A DNA stretch of 6,509 bases from Nitrososphaeraceae archaeon. Its GTDB lineage: Archaea; Thermoproteota; Nitrososphaeria; Nitrososphaerales; Nitrososphaeraceae. Below the pieces are notes generated by a model, which had not been told where the DNA came from, searched no databases, and worked only from the letters and a program-made list of their open reading frames with translations. The position numbers and the translations under genes are program-made. The stretch spans positions 1-6,509 of the forward strand of contig JASHSN010000297.1 in NCBI GenBank assembly GCA_030038695.1, given 5' to 3'. Position 1 is the stretch's first letter; the number at the start of each line of letters is the position of its first letter. Below are positions 6,112-6,509 of this stretch, one piece after another.

Positions 6112-6180
6112 AAATGTAATTATGTAATTTCTGTACATACATCTAATTTGCGATTTGAAGTGTTTGAATTTCTTTCGGTT
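6110..6180 (+). terminator. Possible 3' hairpin and T-rich end of the patatin gene
   Basis: An inverted repeat, AGAAAT at 6110-6115 and ATTTCT at 6127-6132, overlaps the stop codon and is followed by T-rich sequence up to about 6180 (for instance GAATTTCTTTCGG). Archaeal termination relies on T-rich stretches, and a convergent gene follows, so termination is expected in this gap. The hairpin arms are only six bases and A/T rich; the call is weak. Confidence 0.2.
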
Positions 6181-6248
6181 GTAGTTGGTTCTGTCAGTGC
6201 ATCTGTTAGTTTGAAACCGCAAGTCGTTGTCTAGTCAGCATTATCGCT

Positions 6249-6509
6249 TCATTGCAATGTGGGTTCCTTTATTTTGATATTTTTTATAAATTCCTTAAGC
6301 TGAACAAGAGTCTGCTCAAAGTATGGAATGACGTCCAAAGAAGCATTGGGCGAAAGTAATGAACCATGCAAGGAATAGTTTCTCAAATGCTTTATCTTCC
6401 AATACCAGTTGCCTTCGTAATTTGCTCTAGCTAGTTCGGTTGCCAATTCCACTCTCTTACTCTCAGCAGACAGCACGCTAAGTACTTTGTCTATTTCGAT
6501 TTTATCCCT
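6249..6509 (-). CDS. C-terminal part of an unnamed protein with a HEPN-type R-N-x-x-x-H motif (5' end outside window)
   Basis: The last 86 codons and TGA stop of a minus-strand gene; the frame is open to the window edge (6509), so the true start lies beyond it. The internal GTG at 6476 is unlikely to be the start because the preceding 11 codons are also open and continue the helical pattern. The visible part is alpha-helical: a charged helix (KVLSVLSAESKRVELATELARA), a loop with Y-E-G-N-W-Y-W, then KIKHLRNYSLHGSLL, then a helix VIPYFEQTLVQLKEFI, and a lysine-rich end. RNYSLH fits the R-x4-6-H signature of HEPN-fold ribonucleases, where Arg is typically followed by Asn and the motif starts the last helices. 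HEPN proteins act as toxin RNases, in RNA-targeting CRISPR effectors and in RNA processing. The motif is short, so HEPN membership is an inference; the reality of the gene is more secure. Confidence 0.6.
   Translation of the reverse strand, partial: RDKIEIDKVLSVLSAESKRVELATELARANYEGNWYWKIKHLRNYSLHGSLLSPNASLDVIPYFEQTLVQLKEFIKNIKIKEPTLQ

Noticed and set aside
1..6509. CRISPR arrays, tRNA or rRNA genes, and a complete restriction or toxin-antitoxin module
   Set aside because: No regularly spaced repeats, cloverleaf-like segments or paired defence genes were seen by eye; the methyltransferase and the HEPN-like gene lie over 3 kb apart with unrelated genes between them.

Overview
The window looks archaeal, most likely from an ammonia-oxidising Thaumarchaeote of the Nitrososphaera/Nitrosocosmicus type. 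Four things point there: low GC; TATA boxes placed about 25-30 bases before the start codons of several genes, with no leader and no Shine-Dalgarno sequence; long intergenic gaps; and a family set (DUF308 membrane protein, DUF1622 membrane protein, 14-TM MFS exporter, an IS6-like transposase ending in a 'NKW..xIxNA' tail) that I know from soil Thaumarchaeota. The lineage call is inference from protein flavour, not from a marker gene.

Layout, left to right. At 1-240 (minus) is the N-terminal part of a DUF308/HdeD-like membrane protein that runs off the left edge. A 467-base divergent intergenic region follows, with back-to-back TATA boxes and several small repeats. At 708-2234 (plus) is a 14-TM drug/solute antiporter of the DHA2 (EmrB/QacA) type starting at TTG. 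Convergent to it, at 2356-3246 (minus), is an apparently complete beta-class amino-methyltransferase of DNA with no restriction enzyme beside it. Its 5' end overlaps a decayed IS6-like transposase at 3219-3724 (minus), which has an internal frameshift and no recognisable N-terminal half. After 356 bases without a supported gene come a DUF1622 small membrane protein (about 4081-4428, plus), a possible 40-residue ORF with a good Shine-Dalgarno match (4504-4626, plus), and a patatin-like hydrolase with Ser/Asp dyad (4714-6111, plus). The right edge holds the C-terminal 86 residues of a minus-strand gene carrying an R-N-x-x-x-H motif typical of HEPN-fold RNases.

The genes do not form an obvious operon or a recognised defence island. 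Most have their own promoter and differ in strand. The methyltransferase, the transposase remnant and the HEPN-like gene give the region an accessory flavour, but no complete restriction, toxin-antitoxin or CRISPR system is visible. The items most worth following are the HEPN-like gene cut by the right edge, the methyltransferase whose start lies inside the transposase remnant, the patatin (an acyl-ester hydrolase in an organism whose membrane should be ether-linked), and the small SD-preceded ORF.
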